Origin: Bdellovibrio sp. BCCA
GTDB lineage: Bacteria > Bdellovibrionota > Bdellovibrionia > Bdellovibrionales > Bdellovibrionaceae
Assembly: GCF_037996825.1 (NCBI RefSeq)
Contig: NZ_JBBNAC010000001.1
Location: 3,472,001-3,536,000 of the forward strand
Length of the DNA: 64,000 nucleotides
Reading direction: 5' to 3'
The notes under the pieces are model-generated. The model was not told the DNA's origin, searched no databases, and saw nothing but the letters and a program-made list of their open reading frames with translations. Below, in pieces: positions 8,509-18,190 of the stretch (within the stretch, counting starts at the first letter, position 1; each line of letters begins with the position of its first letter). Position numbers and translations under genes: made by a program.

Positions 8509-9456
8509 TTATTTGCAGTAACGGTATTGACTCATCAAGCCGCGAGTTTTCTGAGCTCCCGCGATATCACCGCCACGACGTTTGTTCCAATCATCACTGC
8601 GCAAAGGTCCCCAGTAAGTTCCCTCTGGGCCTTTCGATGTGGGAGTCATGAGCGTGTCACGATTTTGAAGTTCTTTAGCAAGAAGATCGATACCGCATTG
8701 GATATTTTGATAAGGCACGTGTAGATCACGCGCCTTCGGACAAACAGGTTTCCACACTTGCAAAAGACCAATCGCTGTTCCATTCGGAGCATTTCGATTG
8801 TCATTGTTTGGATTACAACTTGATTCGGAAGAAGCCATCGACATGATGATCCACACCCAGTAAAGTTCTCTTTGATCTTTACTCATCTTAGGATAATTTG
8901 GGCACCACTTTGTAATATCATCAGGAACATTCAAACCAAAAGATTCCGGTTTGTCTTTGATTTGCTGAAGAGTGTAGGAACCCCAAGCTCCAAGCTGACC
9001 TTCTTTATTGATAAAGTGGTCACAACCTTTGGCGAACTTCGCACTGGCATCTCCCCCGATTTCACGGGCAAGATCACGATTCAAATCTTTTTCGTAGACG
9101 AATCCTTCTTTTTCACGGGCTGCCCACGCTGCATCTTCCATTTCATAGGCCGCGTCTTGAAGTTTGTTACCGGTGTTACCCATCGCTGATTTGGAACCGC
9201 CACCAAACATCAAAGGACAAAGTCCCAAGATCAATTGAAAGATATTTTGTTTTTGTGTGGCATCGGCTTGCGCTTGAACAGCTTGCTGATTTGCAGCTTC
9301 GACCGCCGCCATCTGCGCTTGCTGTTGTTGCACCATGTATTGTTGTTGCAGCTGCATGTTTTGAAAAACAGCGGCAGAGTTGGGTGCTGTTGTCGTTTGC
9401 GCTTGAACGAGGAATGGAACCGACATGATGAAAACCACGAATGTTTTGAAAGTCAT
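8509..9456 (-). CDS. Exported lytic-transglycosylase-like (SLT) protein
   Basis: The 315-residue product starts with a signal peptide (residues 1-20, cut near VQAQ). A Gln-rich stretch follows (about residues 25-75, many QQ and QA), which may be a flexible or coiled region. The C-terminal half has the soluble lytic transglycosylase pattern: Glu211 in MASSESSCNP as candidate catalytic acid, GTAIGLLQVW, and CGIDLLAKEL. Such enzymes cleave peptidoglycan glycan strands in the periplasm; in a Bdellovibrio-like cell the target could be its own or prey wall. Six or more cysteines suggest disulphides. The ATG at 9456 is chosen over 9483 because GGGGAAAGAGAT sits just before it. Confidence 0.8.
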   Translation of the reverse strand: MTFKTFVVFIMSVPFLVQAQTTTAPNSAAVFQNMQLQQQYMVQQQQAQMAAVEAANQQAVQAQADATQKQNIFQLILGLCPLMFGGGSKSAMGNTGNKLQDAAYEMEDAAWAAREKEGFVYEKDLNRDLAREIGGDASAKFAKGCDHFINKEGQLGAWGSYTLQQIKDKPESFGLNVPDDITKWCPNYPKMSKDQRELYWVWIIMSMASSESSCNPNNDNRNAPNGTAIGLLQVWKPVCPKARDLHVPYQNIQCGIDLLAKELQNRDTLMTPTSKGPEGTYWGPLRSDDWNKRRGGDIAGAQKTRGLMSQYRYCK

Positions 9457-9741
9457 ATTGGTATCTCTTTCCCCAAATCTCATGATTAGACTTATCGGGA
9501 AATCGCCTTATTCCATGAGCTTACGGCGTCAAAAACTCTAGATTTTCTCATTTTGGGATCGTTTTGCGCCCGACTTAAGTGATGCGCAGCGAAGAATTGT
9601 TGGGAAAACGTTAGCTTTACGGAGTTTTCTTGCAAGCTGAGCGATCCGTGAATTAGGTTTTACGCGTGAACCCCGTATATGCTGCGAATAGGGCGCAGTG
9701 TTTCTACTAGACACCAAGAAATGTCTAACTATGGAGGATAG

Positions 9742-10602
9742 ATGAACGTTTTGATGCTTACACTGGTGGTCCTGTTTTCTGCAAACTTCGGACATGCCGC
9801 TCCCGCTTCTCAGGAAGTTCCTTACTACGGCGAGAAATTTTACAGCGACCTCGCTTCTGGAATTAGCAACAACGATTTAAAAAATAGCATCAAACTAGTT
9901 TTAAGAAGTTACCACCTTCGTGTGAATGGGGGCCTTGATCAGATAGTCAATAACTGCAGCGGATCTAATTGTTATGCGCAGACTTCGATCGGATACAACG
10001 GAGCCCGCGTTTACTTGATGGGTAAATTCTATCTTCATGACAATGGCGGCGGAAATTACTCAGTAACAGATGTCTACTGTGACAACGAAAAGACAGCCGC
10101 CGATTTCAGAGGCGGAAACGCTCCCGCTCCCAACAGAATTCCTGACAGCAACGTGATCAACGTTGAGCACACCTGGCCACAAAGCCGTTTCTCTGGCAAA
10201 TTCGATAAAGGCACTCAAAAAGCCGACCTTCATCACCTTTTCCCTACCGATTCAAAATTGAACTCTGTTCGTGGTAACAACAACTTCGGTGAAGTCGTGA
10301 AAGACACGAAAACGTTGGGTTGCCCGGCGTCTCGCTTCGGCACTCCAGACGGCGGTGGCAAAGAGATCTTTGAACCACCTCACAATCACAAAGGAAATGT
10401 CGCTCGCGCGTTGTTCTACTTCTCTTTGCGCTACGATCTTCCAATCAATGCCAGCGAAGAAGCTTTCTTACGTAAATGGGCTAAAGAAGATCCGATTGAT
10501 GACGAAGAAATCCGTCGCAACGACGACATTTACGCAACTCAAGGTAACAGAAATCCATTCGTTGATTTCCCGAACCTTCAAGACAACATCGCTGATTTCT
10601 AG
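9742..10602 (+). CDS. Secreted endonuclease I (EndA/Vvn family)
   Basis: The 286-residue protein has a signal peptide (residues 1-20, ending GHAAP) and the beta-beta-alpha metal core of endonuclease I. His143 in NVEHTWPQS is the catalytic general base. DLHHLFPTD, NSVRGNNNFGEV and FEPPHNHKGNVARA carry the other conserved residues, and GNRNPFVDFP is the family's C-terminal signature. These enzymes cut DNA and sometimes RNA without sequence specificity in the periplasm or outside. In a predator, prey nucleic acid digestion is a natural role. GGAGGATAG precedes the ATG, and a terminator follows. Confidence 0.95.
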   Translation: MNVLMLTLVVLFSANFGHAAPASQEVPYYGEKFYSDLASGISNNDLKNSIKLVLRSYHLRVNGGLDQIVNNCSGSNCYAQTSIGYNGARVYLMGKFYLHDNGGGNYSVTDVYCDNEKTAADFRGGNAPAPNRIPDSNVINVEHTWPQSRFSGKFDKGTQKADLHHLFPTDSKLNSVRGNNNFGEVVKDTKTLGCPASRFGTPDGGGKEIFEPPHNHKGNVARALFYFSLRYDLPINASEEAFLRKWAKEDPIDDEEIRRNDDIYATQGNRNPFVDFPNLQDNIADF

Positions 10603-10628
10603 TTGTTAATTCCAAGTTAAATACCGAG

Positions 10629-10655
10629 AAGGGTCTGTGAAAACGGGCCCTTTTT
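10629..10655 (+). terminator. Rho-independent terminator of the endonuclease I gene
   Basis: AAGGGTC and GGGCCCTT pair (one G-T wobble) across a short A-rich loop and are followed by TTTTTCTT. It lies 27 bases after the endonuclease stop codon. Confidence 0.75.
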
Positions 10656-10692
10656 CTTGACGTCATGCGACTTTTCAGAGAAGTTTCTGGGC

Positions 10693-12525
10693 ATGGCTAT
10701 CACCCTTCTACAACTTCAATCCGGTTACAAAGCCTTTGGTTCAAAAAGTCTTTTTGAAGACGCCACCTTTGCTATTAACGAAGGGGAACACGTTGGCGTT
10801 ATCGGTCCCAACGGAGCCGGCAAATCCACTTTGTTTAAGATCCTGGTCGATCAAGAACATCTTGATCAAGGTATTGTCACAAAATCTCAACAACTGCGTT
10901 TGGGATATTTGGAGCAAGAATCTGATTGGAATGTCGACGAGAAGGTTGAAGAGTATCTTGCGAAGAACTGCATTAAACCACTGTGGGAACTTAAACAGTT
11001 TGGATTGAAATTAGGTTTAAGCGAAGCGCACTTTCAATCGCATTTAAAGCAACTCAGCGGTGGTTATCGCATGCGTGTGAAGCTTTTGTACTTAATTGGA
11101 CAAGAGCCGAATTTACTTTTGCTGGACGAGCCCACGAACTTCTTGGACCTAGAAACTTTGTTGGTTTTAGAAAACTTCTTGCAAGAATTCAAAGGCGCGT
11201 TTCTTTTGATCTCACATGACCGCGAATTTCTTCGTCGCGTGACAGATCATATTCTAGAAGTTGAGTCTGGCGATATTGTGAAGTTTCCAGGAAGTCTTGA
11301 TGACTACTTTGAGCAAAAAGCGATGCTCAATGAAATTTTGCAAAAACAAATTCTCAATCAGCAGGCTAAAAGAAAATCCATTATGGATTTCGTCACTCGT
11401 TTTGGAGCGAAAGCCACCAAAGCCCGTCAAGCGCAAAGCCGTTTGAAAGCTCTGGAAAAAATGGAAGTGATTGAGATGAAGGCGGCCCCCACGCATTCAC
11501 ACATCCATATTCCTCCGGCAAGTCCGACTGGAAAAACAATTCTCGAAATCGAGCATGCGGATTGCGGTTACGGCGACAAAGTCATTCTTAAAGATGTTTC
11601 ACTGCGCTTAGAACGTGGCAATCATTTAGGCATCGTGGGTCTTAACGGTGCTGGTAAATCCACTTTGCTTAAATCTTTGGGTGAGCAAATTCCCTTGGTA
11701 AAAGGTTCCATTAAGTGGGGTCATCAAGTTAGTTTTTCTTATTTTGCTCAACACACTCCGGAAGCCTTAAATCCTGAACACACTGTGATTGAAGCGATGG
11801 CGTCTCTGGCACACAAAGAAGTGACTCATCAGGATGTTCTTAATATCGCAGGAAGTTTGTTGTTTTCTGGTGATGCGGCTTTGAAGAAAGTCAAAGTGCT
11901 TTCCGGTGGTGAGAAATCGCGCGTGGCTTTGGGGCAGATTCTTTTACAGAAATCTCCGTTACTATTATTAGATGAGCCGACGAATCATTTGGACTTCGAC
12001 ACGGTCGAAGCTTTGACGACAGCCTTGGAAAAATACGAAGGTACGATTGTGACCGTCAGCCATGATCGTGGTTTTATCGGTCGTGTCGCGAACAAGATTT
12101 TGGAAGTGAATCACGGTAAACTCACTCTTTATCCAGGCACCTATGACGAATACGTATGGAGTTTGCAAAAAGGCTTTTTGGCAGATCGAGTTTTTGAAAA
12201 TGCCGACGCCTCTGTCCGCTCTGCTGGAAAATCGGATGAGTCCACAAAGTTTAACTACAAAGAAGAGCGCAAGAGACTTGAAGGTCAGATTAAAAAGTCT
12301 CAAAAGCTTATTGAAGACTGCGACAAGAAGATTGCCGATCTTAATAAGATGAGAGATTCTTTAAATGAAAAACTGATGAGCGCTGCGGGAGAAAAAGCGG
12401 GAACTCTGGCGAAAGAGCTCCACGACACGAGCGCTCAGATTGAAGATCTTGAAAACACCATGCTTCAAGCCATGGAAGATCAGCACAGTTTCGAAAGTGA
12501 ACTCAAACAGCTTGTGGGGTCGTAA
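10693..12525 (+). CDS. ABC-F family ATPase with C-terminal coiled coil (Uup-like)
   Basis: The 610-residue protein has two ABC ATPase domains and no membrane segments, as in ABC-F translation factors and Uup. Walker A motifs are GPNGAGKST (residues 38-46) and GLNGAGKST (about 316-324). The signatures are LSGGYRMRV and LSGGEKSRV, with Walker B LLLLDEPTN in both halves. A linker with many Lys and Arg joins the domains. Residues about 540-610 form a charged coiled coil, as in Uup. Such proteins act at the ribosomal E site. Start: ATG 10693, because earlier in-frame residues overlap the terminator region and do not resemble the family. The stop overlaps the next start by one base (TAATG). Confidence 0.93.
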   Translation: MAITLLQLQSGYKAFGSKSLFEDATFAINEGEHVGVIGPNGAGKSTLFKILVDQEHLDQGIVTKSQQLRLGYLEQESDWNVDEKVEEYLAKNCIKPLWELKQFGLKLGLSEAHFQSHLKQLSGGYRMRVKLLYLIGQEPNLLLLDEPTNFLDLETLLVLENFLQEFKGAFLLISHDREFLRRVTDHILEVESGDIVKFPGSLDDYFEQKAMLNEILQKQILNQQAKRKSIMDFVTRFGAKATKARQAQSRLKALEKMEVIEMKAAPTHSHIHIPPASPTGKTILEIEHADCGYGDKVILKDVSLRLERGNHLGIVGLNGAGKSTLLKSLGEQIPLVKGSIKWGHQVSFSYFAQHTPEALNPEHTVIEAMASLAHKEVTHQDVLNIAGSLLFSGDAALKKVKVLSGGEKSRVALGQILLQKSPLLLLDEPTNHLDFDTVEALTTALEKYEGTIVTVSHDRGFIGRVANKILEVNHGKLTLYPGTYDEYVWSLQKGFLADRVFENADASVRSAGKSDESTKFNYKEERKRLEGQIKKSQKLIEDCDKKIADLNKMRDSLNEKLMSAAGEKAGTLAKELHDTSAQIEDLENTMLQAMEDQHSFESELKQLVGS

Positions 12526-13325
12526 TGACACGAATTCTTTTGATTGCTTTGGCTTTAAATCTGACGGCGTGTGCAAGTTATTTTAAGAAAAAAGAGTGTG
12601 AGTCTGTTAACTGGTTTGAACACGGAAAGAAAGTCGCTCTTCGTGGTGAATGGCTTAATTCAGATAAGCTCGTCAATGAGTGCCGCAAAGTCGAAGCTGA
12701 AATTCAAGAATCACAACTGGATCAGGGATTCAAAAGCGGTATGCAAAAATACTGCAGTCCTTCTTACGCTTATCAAGTCGGTAAAAGCGGAGACTTCTAT
12801 TCTCGCGAAGTTTGCGAAGGACCTCAGATCAATGTTCTTTTGGCGGAACACAAAAAAGGCGTGAAAGACTATTGCGCAAAATCCAACGGTCAAAATGCCG
12901 GAGCCTCAGGAAAGAAATATCAAAACATTTGCCCTAAAGATTTAGAACCTGCGTTTTTGGCGGAATACCGCAAAGGCCGTAAAAGATACGTGCAAGCGAT
13001 GATCAGTTCACGCGAATCCGATATTCATGAGATTGAAACAAAAATTGCTTCGCGCCGAGCCGATTTGAGTTACAACCAAGGTCGCTTAGGCAGTCTTGAA
13101 GGAGAAGTTTCGGCGTTGGAAGCTCAAAGAAATTTTACGCCGATCGCGAATTCATCACAACGCAGTTACTTGGATGGAAGAATTTCTTCTTTGTCGACGG
13201 ATGTTTCTTCATTGCGCTCTACAGTTTCTGGCATTCAGATTGACATCAACAATCTAGACCGCGAACGCAAAACGAAAATGGATGAAATCAAAGAGTTTAA
13301 GGCAGAACTGCCAAGTCTTGATTAG
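12525..13325 (+). CDS. DUF2799-like lipoprotein with C-terminal coiled coil
   Basis: The 266-residue product has a lipoprotein signal peptide with lipobox LTAC (Cys at residue 16). The next ~130 residues contain three repeats of the type F.HG.K..ALRG / F.SGMQKYC / EHKKGVKDYC, which is the pattern of DUF2799. Residues about 160-260 are predicted coiled coil (SRESDIHEIETKI onward, many Ser, Leu and Glu). Function is unknown; it should be tethered to the inner or outer membrane facing the periplasm. Its start overlaps the ABC-F stop, and its stop overlaps the stop of the convergent gene by 4 bases. Confidence 0.8.
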   Translation: MTRILLIALALNLTACASYFKKKECESVNWFEHGKKVALRGEWLNSDKLVNECRKVEAEIQESQLDQGFKSGMQKYCSPSYAYQVGKSGDFYSREVCEGPQINVLLAEHKKGVKDYCAKSNGQNAGASGKKYQNICPKDLEPAFLAEYRKGRKRYVQAMISSRESDIHEIETKIASRRADLSYNQGRLGSLEGEVSALEAQRNFTPIANSSQRSYLDGRISSLSTDVSSLRSTVSGIQIDINNLDRERKTKMDEIKEFKAELPSLD

Positions 13326-14878
13326 TTGGGTACGCGGAACCATTCGATCGCGTCCACGTAAGCCTTCGGCTGATAAGCTTTAGCCTGTTCGCTCCAGTGG
13401 ACTTCGCGCCAGCCAAGACTTTTAAAAGACGGACTTTCTACATCACGTTTCTGGATAAATTCAAAAACATTGGCCACTTGTTCAAGTTCCGTCTTCTTCA
13501 TTAAAAGAGACGGCAAATGAAATTGCACAAAAGCGATGCCCTTGTTCTGAGCGCCAAAACCTTCCGCCCCCTCGCTTAAGAAACGAGAGAATTGAATTTC
13601 CCTTTTTGAATCGCAGTGATCGACGACCAAAAGTTTCTCCGTCACATCGGCATAATCCATGACATAACTAAAATTATAACCACCGCATTTTTCAACCACT
13701 GTACGTGTGGCTTTGATTTGCCCAAAAGATTTCAAAGGAATTGGATAACGAGAAGGAAGCATCCAAAGATTTTCTTTATCTTGAAGCGCGATTTGCAGTT
13801 TTGGTTGAGCTTTCGCGATCTTCACAAACTGTTGAAAAACTTTCGAGCTTTCTGACAAACCTTCCTGGCTGACGTAAAGAACATCAAAGGAAGCTTCCGC
13901 AAATGCATCTTGAAAACCATTAGAGCGAAGCTCATTGGTGAAATTTGCCACAAACAGGCGGTGCACTTCTGAATCTTTCATCGCCTGTGAAGTCGCAACG
14001 AAAGAGTTCACGTTTTTAATTGCGTCAGCCGCACGCAACAAAATAGTCTCTTGCGCACCCGGAATCCCCGCAACCGGTACAATTGGCAGCGCAGGAGAAT
14101 GCTCAGAACGTAAAAGTTGTGGCAGATTCTGCGTAAAATAAAAACGTTCTTTCACCGAAAGGTCTTTAAACGAGCGAATCCAACTTGTGACCAGAAGTGG
14201 CCTTAAACTCAACTCAATAACTTGTTGGTCAATCAAAGACACGGCCTCTTGCTTGTTTTGGCAAGCGGCGAAATGTTCAGATTGTTTCCACGGCGAATCA
14301 CAATAAGCCGAAACAGACTTAATCACATAAGGCCATTTCACTTTGCGCAAAGCTGTTTTGATTTTCGTTGTGGGATCACCGATATCCAAGTCACCGCTTT
14401 GCAAATATAAAAGGAAATCTGTGACAACTTCTTCCATCAAAGCTTGCTCTGAAAACAGAGCTTCATTTCTTTCACGATACCAGATTTTTAAAAGACCTTT
14501 TTCTAAGTGACCTGGGGCTTCTAAAAGTCTTTCGCCGATATAAATCTGATGACCTTGAACACGGAACAAATACGGTCGGTCTTGCAGAATCGTGATCTGC
14601 ACTTTGCGATAGAAAGGCTCCATGCTTTCAAGGAGCCTTTCCGTCTGCTGAATACGGTAACTGAGATCCTTCACGTGCTCGCTAAAGAACTGACTGTAAG
14701 GCGTTGCCTTGTTAAGAGCACAACGGAAAACAGAATCCGTTCCACTCTCAGCGAGCCTGTCAATTCTTTCGACAACCTTGGAATCGATACAAAGCGGCCT
14801 CTTCGTCATCTGAAGAACCATCAGGCTAAGTAGGCCAAAACACACAAAACTCAAGGAGGTCAACCAACGAGCAATCAT
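13322..14878 (-). CDS. Large membrane-anchored protein of unknown function
   Basis: The 518-residue product begins with one hydrophobic segment (residues about 5-24) followed by RPLC, so it is probably anchored in the inner membrane with a large periplasmic part. Cys residues occur at intervals (FRCALN, SAYCDS, FAACQN, VEKCGG, VDHCDS). No catalytic motif or known domain is recognised. The 3' neighbour in the convergent direction is the DUF2799 lipoprotein (4-base stop overlap). An ABC-F gene lies immediately upstream on the same strand with 8 bases between, so the two are probably one transcript. No strong Shine-Dalgarno is seen. Confidence 0.7.
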   Translation of the reverse strand: MIARWLTSLSFVCFGLLSLMVLQMTKRPLCIDSKVVERIDRLAESGTDSVFRCALNKATPYSQFFSEHVKDLSYRIQQTERLLESMEPFYRKVQITILQDRPYLFRVQGHQIYIGERLLEAPGHLEKGLLKIWYRERNEALFSEQALMEEVVTDFLLYLQSGDLDIGDPTTKIKTALRKVKWPYVIKSVSAYCDSPWKQSEHFAACQNKQEAVSLIDQQVIELSLRPLLVTSWIRSFKDLSVKERFYFTQNLPQLLRSEHSPALPIVPVAGIPGAQETILLRAADAIKNVNSFVATSQAMKDSEVHRLFVANFTNELRSNGFQDAFAEASFDVLYVSQEGLSESSKVFQQFVKIAKAQPKLQIALQDKENLWMLPSRYPIPLKSFGQIKATRTVVEKCGGYNFSYVMDYADVTEKLLVVDHCDSKREIQFSRFLSEGAEGFGAQNKGIAFVQFHLPSLLMKKTELEQVANVFEFIQKRDVESPSFKSLGWREVHWSEQAKAYQPKAYVDAIEWFRVPN

Positions 14879-14886
14879 AGTACGGG

Positions 14887-16422
14887 CTAAGATTGCAAAA
14901 GGTAGACCTCACTGATTCCAATGTTTTCTAGAAAAACTTCATCGTGGGACACCACCAACAAAGCCCCTTGATATTCGCAAAGAGCCTCTTCGAGCACTTC
15001 AAGACTTGCGATATCCAAGTTGTTTGTCGGCTCATCCAAAATCAAAAACTGAGGAGCTGGAGAAGCTAAAAGAATTTTCGCAAGCGAAGCCTTGAGCTTT
15101 TCTCCCCCACTGAGTGAATTTACTTTTTGATGAACTTTTTCCCCCATAAACTGAAAGCGCGCCAGACGGTTTCTGGTTTCAATCAAATCATAGCGAGAAT
15201 GTTCCATCACATTTTCTAGAATCGAAAGATCGCCGCTTAAAAGAGAATACTTTTGATCAAGAAAAGCCGTCGCCAGATCTCCTTTATGGAGAGATCCGAA
15301 AACTCGCGCCTCAGGCGGCGCCTGTCCCAGCAGAGTTTTAATCAAAGTGGTCTTACCTGCTCCGTTTGCTCCCGCTAAAGCCCAACGTTTGGGACCTTTC
15401 ATCACCATAGAAATATCTTCGGGCCACAAACTCTTGTCTTGAGAAGAAAACCGGACGTTGAAATCTTTGAGTTCAAAAATCAATTTTCCTTCAGGCACTG
15501 AGGTCTCTGGCAGTTCCAGACCCAAAGTGCTTTCGCGTTTTGTTTTTGCAAACAAATCCTGAAAACTCTCTTGGGCTTTTTCCACACGTTTTTCCTCATG
15601 AGCTTGAATCCTGCCGTGGGTTTCCTGGGCGCGGCGTTTTAAGCCTCCGGCAATAATGCGCGGAATTCCGCCTCGTGCTGCTTTACGAGTTCCTTCTCTC
15701 ATGCGCTTTTCTTGCGAGAGCAATTTTTCTTTGTGTTCTCTTTCCAATTTCTTTTTCTCGCGCCGAGCGCGGTCCAGTCTTTCTTCTTGAAGCTCTCTTT
15801 CATTTTCTTTTTGTTCTTTGTAAAACTCATAGTTTCCGCCATAGACGGACAATCCTTGATTTGAAAGTTCCAGAATGGAGTCCACATGATTTAAGAGATC
15901 ACGGTCATGGCTGATAAGCAGTAAAGCTCCACGGTAGGAGTCTACAAATTCAGCGATATAGTTCCGTGCTTCTTTATCTAGATTGTTCGTAGGTTCATCT
16001 AAAATAAGTAAACCACCCGCTCGCGATAATGCTTCGGCAATACGCACACGGGTCCATTCTCCTCCGCTTAATGTGTTTAAGTAACTTTCTAAAGGAATAT
16101 TTTGCAGCAAAGGGCCCCACTCCTCGGCAGAGACATGAGGACTGTCCCACAGATGAATTAAATATTCCGCAACCGTTTGGTTTTTTGCCTCTTCGGATTG
16201 TGCCAAATACACAATCGCGTGCGAAGTTTTGATTTCTCCTGACGAAGGCGAAAGAAGGCCCGCTAAAATTTTAGCTAACGTGCTTTTTCCCACGCCGTTG
16301 GGTCCCACCAAACCATAGCGAGAAGCGTTTAGAGAAAACGAAATATCTGAAAAAAGTTTTTCGCCTTGAGGAAGCTCAAAGCCCAGCGACCTTGCGGTCA
16401 CGCTTATTAAATTATTTTGCAT
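14887..16422 (-). CDS. ABC-F family ATPase with long basic linker
   Basis: The 511-residue protein has two ABC ATPase domains: Walker A GPNGVGKST and GANGAGKTT, signatures LSGGEWTRV and LSGGEKLKA, and Walker B LLILDEPTNNLD and FLILDEPTNNLD. Between them is an unusually long, Arg/Lys/Glu-rich linker (residues about 195-300). In ABC-F proteins that linker enters the ribosome, and long linkers are typical of antibiotic-resistance members. No C-terminal extension follows. Whether it protects against a drug or is a housekeeping factor cannot be told from sequence. It is a different subfamily from the one at 10693-12525. Confidence 0.9.
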   Translation of the reverse strand: MQNNLISVTARSLGFELPQGEKLFSDISFSLNASRYGLVGPNGVGKSTLAKILAGLLSPSSGEIKTSHAIVYLAQSEEAKNQTVAEYLIHLWDSPHVSAEEWGPLLQNIPLESYLNTLSGGEWTRVRIAEALSRAGGLLILDEPTNNLDKEARNYIAEFVDSYRGALLLISHDRDLLNHVDSILELSNQGLSVYGGNYEFYKEQKENERELQEERLDRARREKKKLEREHKEKLLSQEKRMREGTRKAARGGIPRIIAGGLKRRAQETHGRIQAHEEKRVEKAQESFQDLFAKTKRESTLGLELPETSVPEGKLIFELKDFNVRFSSQDKSLWPEDISMVMKGPKRWALAGANGAGKTTLIKTLLGQAPPEARVFGSLHKGDLATAFLDQKYSLLSGDLSILENVMEHSRYDLIETRNRLARFQFMGEKVHQKVNSLSGGEKLKASLAKILLASPAPQFLILDEPTNNLDIASLEVLEEALCEYQGALLVVSHDEVFLENIGISEVYLLQS

Positions 16423-16540
16423 ATAGAAAATCCGTCCAAAGACCCTGATTGGGTCGAATGAAGTTTTAGAATAAGGAATAATGACGGATTTAATTTCTCA
16501 TAGACGTCAGGAGTGACCCCGACAAGAATAAGGCTAACAT

Positions 16541-16572
16541 AAGGCCGCGTGAATTACAAGAGCGGCCTTTTT
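16541..16572 (+). terminator. GC-rich hairpin with T-run, orientation opposite to flanking genes
   Basis: AAGGCCGC and GCGGCCTT form a perfect 8-bp stem around a 13-base loop. The T-run (CCTTTTTG) follows on the plus strand, but both flanking genes are on the minus strand. On the minus strand the same stem is followed only by ATGTTAG. It may be a weak terminator for the lipoprotein gene at 16580-18034 or end an unrecognised plus-strand transcript. Confidence 0.45.
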
Positions 16573-16579
16573 GAAGGTC

Positions 16580-18034
16580 CTACCAGCACGGTGGAACGAC
16601 TTGAATACCTTTTAAAACGGATTTGATGGCATCAGCATACTTGCTGTCTTTCGTAACCAGAATCACATCGCTGTTTTTATCCTTGGCCTCAGGAAGTTTG
16701 CCCTCGCACAAAGTTTTATTCTTTTGTTCGTCGTGAGTTGTTTTAGAAACTTCACCCGGAACTGTTAAAAAGCCCTCAAGCTTCAGAGCTTCTTTCGTTC
16801 TTGTCACAACCATATAAGTCACACGGAAAGTCGCACCGACTTCACGGTTATTTAAGGCAACGCCAGTCAGCGGTACTAAACGAAGCTCTTCTTTTGTTTC
16901 CTTTTCAGGATAACGGCCGATAGAGATCTCTTTGAGTTGATAAACTGATTCTGAAACAAATGCCTGCTCTGCGCCCTCTTCTTTCAAAGAGTATTTTAGC
17001 AAATGACGGGCTTCTGCTTCGGGAACTTGCTCAACAGTGCGTTGAACGGAAATTTCACAAGAACTCTTGGTATCGAGTTGTAGTAGATGACAAGTGACTT
17101 TGTTTTTATCCAAAGCTTTTGCTTGAACAAAAAGGGATTCCAAAGCTTCTCCGCTGACCTTGCCTGTGTCACCCATGCCGTCGTCGGCTTGAATCTCCAC
17201 ATCGAAGATGCGCACGTCAAAGCCCGTTTCAGACATTTTCTTAATTAGTTCATCCTGACGAATGTTTGCACCCTGTTGAAGAATATAATTTTTTACGACG
17301 CGGATATTATTGTAATCACCTTGACCCAAAGGCTTGGCTTGCACAAGAGTCGAACGCTCAACCGCCGGCTTCGGAGATGTTTTGCCCGCCGCGCGCTGCT
17401 GCGTCTTTCTTGCTGCTTCTTCTTTTTTAGCAGTGGCATCAGCTTCTGCTTGCTGAGAAATATCTTCTTTCGCAGCTGCGCACTGAGATTTTGGTGAAAT
17501 TTCTTTTACGAGATTGCAGAACTGATCGCCAGGCAAGTTCTTCAGCGTGTAAAGGCTCGTCAAAAACTCTGTGAGAATCAATTGGGCTTTGTCGGCATCG
17601 GTGGCGTCTTTCACAGTGCGTGAGTCGATCCACACTTCAAACTGCGTTTGGCGAGCTTGGGCCTGCGCTGTGGATTCAGAATACGTCATGGAAAGAGATT
17701 TCGCTTCGTCCTTCTTGAGATCCATTGGAGCAATGATCCATTTTTTTAACTTAAAAAGTGTCGGCCATGAAGTCGTTGAACCTTCGCTCAGGTTATCGAA
17801 AGTGGTTTTTAAATATTGTTGATAAGGCACGAGGCTTGTTGGATCGACGACCTGACCTTCTTGTTCTTTTGTCAGTTTCGTGCGCCCAGCGACAGATTCC
17901 ACCTTCGCATTTTTATTATTTGACGCCACACGTGGAGTGACCTGGTGACCAGCCTCTTGACAGGCTGACAAAATAAGGGACGTCACGACCAGTACGGAAG
18001 GGATCAAATGGGAATATCTGCGCTTAGAGTTCAT
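16580..18034 (-). CDS. Large lipoprotein of unknown function
   Basis: The 484-residue product has a lipoprotein signal peptide with lipobox LSAC (Cys25). Starting at ATG 18034 rather than 18064 is supported by AAGAGGTG just upstream. The middle carries a low-complexity charged stretch rich in Ala, Glu, Lys and Gln (about residues 185-220), likely a flexible linker between an N-terminal helical part and a C-terminal beta-rich part. No known domain is recognised. It is divergent from the tonB gene, with a 156-base intergenic region that must hold both promoters. Confidence 0.75.
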   Translation of the reverse strand: MNSKRRYSHLIPSVLVVTSLILSACQEAGHQVTPRVASNNKNAKVESVAGRTKLTKEQEGQVVDPTSLVPYQQYLKTTFDNLSEGSTTSWPTLFKLKKWIIAPMDLKKDEAKSLSMTYSESTAQAQARQTQFEVWIDSRTVKDATDADKAQLILTEFLTSLYTLKNLPGDQFCNLVKEISPKSQCAAAKEDISQQAEADATAKKEEAARKTQQRAAGKTSPKPAVERSTLVQAKPLGQGDYNNIRVVKNYILQQGANIRQDELIKKMSETGFDVRIFDVEIQADDGMGDTGKVSGEALESLFVQAKALDKNKVTCHLLQLDTKSSCEISVQRTVEQVPEAEARHLLKYSLKEEGAEQAFVSESVYQLKEISIGRYPEKETKEELRLVPLTGVALNNREVGATFRVTYMVVTRTKEALKLEGFLTVPGEVSKTTHDEQKNKTLCEGKLPEAKDKNSDVILVTKDSKYADAIKSVLKGIQVVPPCW

Positions 18035-18190
18035 AAGAGCACCTCTTGGCATTCTTATTATCAAAAATAGTGCCCCGTCTCATTCTGAGAAATCCTTAAA
18101 ACCCTCTCACTGAAAGGGTATTGCGAATCCGGTCGATTTTTTGTCCCCAAGATTGATCATCCTGTCGATTTGTGGGAAGTTTATTTTGTT

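Noticed and set aside
9538-9795. 85-codon minus-strand frame upstream of the endonuclease gene
   Set aside because: It covers the region where two divergent promoters must lie and the start of the endonuclease gene, has no ribosome binding site and no protein-like pattern.
18065-18169. Cobalamin riboswitch ahead of the BtuB-like receptor
   Set aside because: I looked for the conserved B12-box and core segments and did not see them. The gap before tonB is also short for this riboswitch class.
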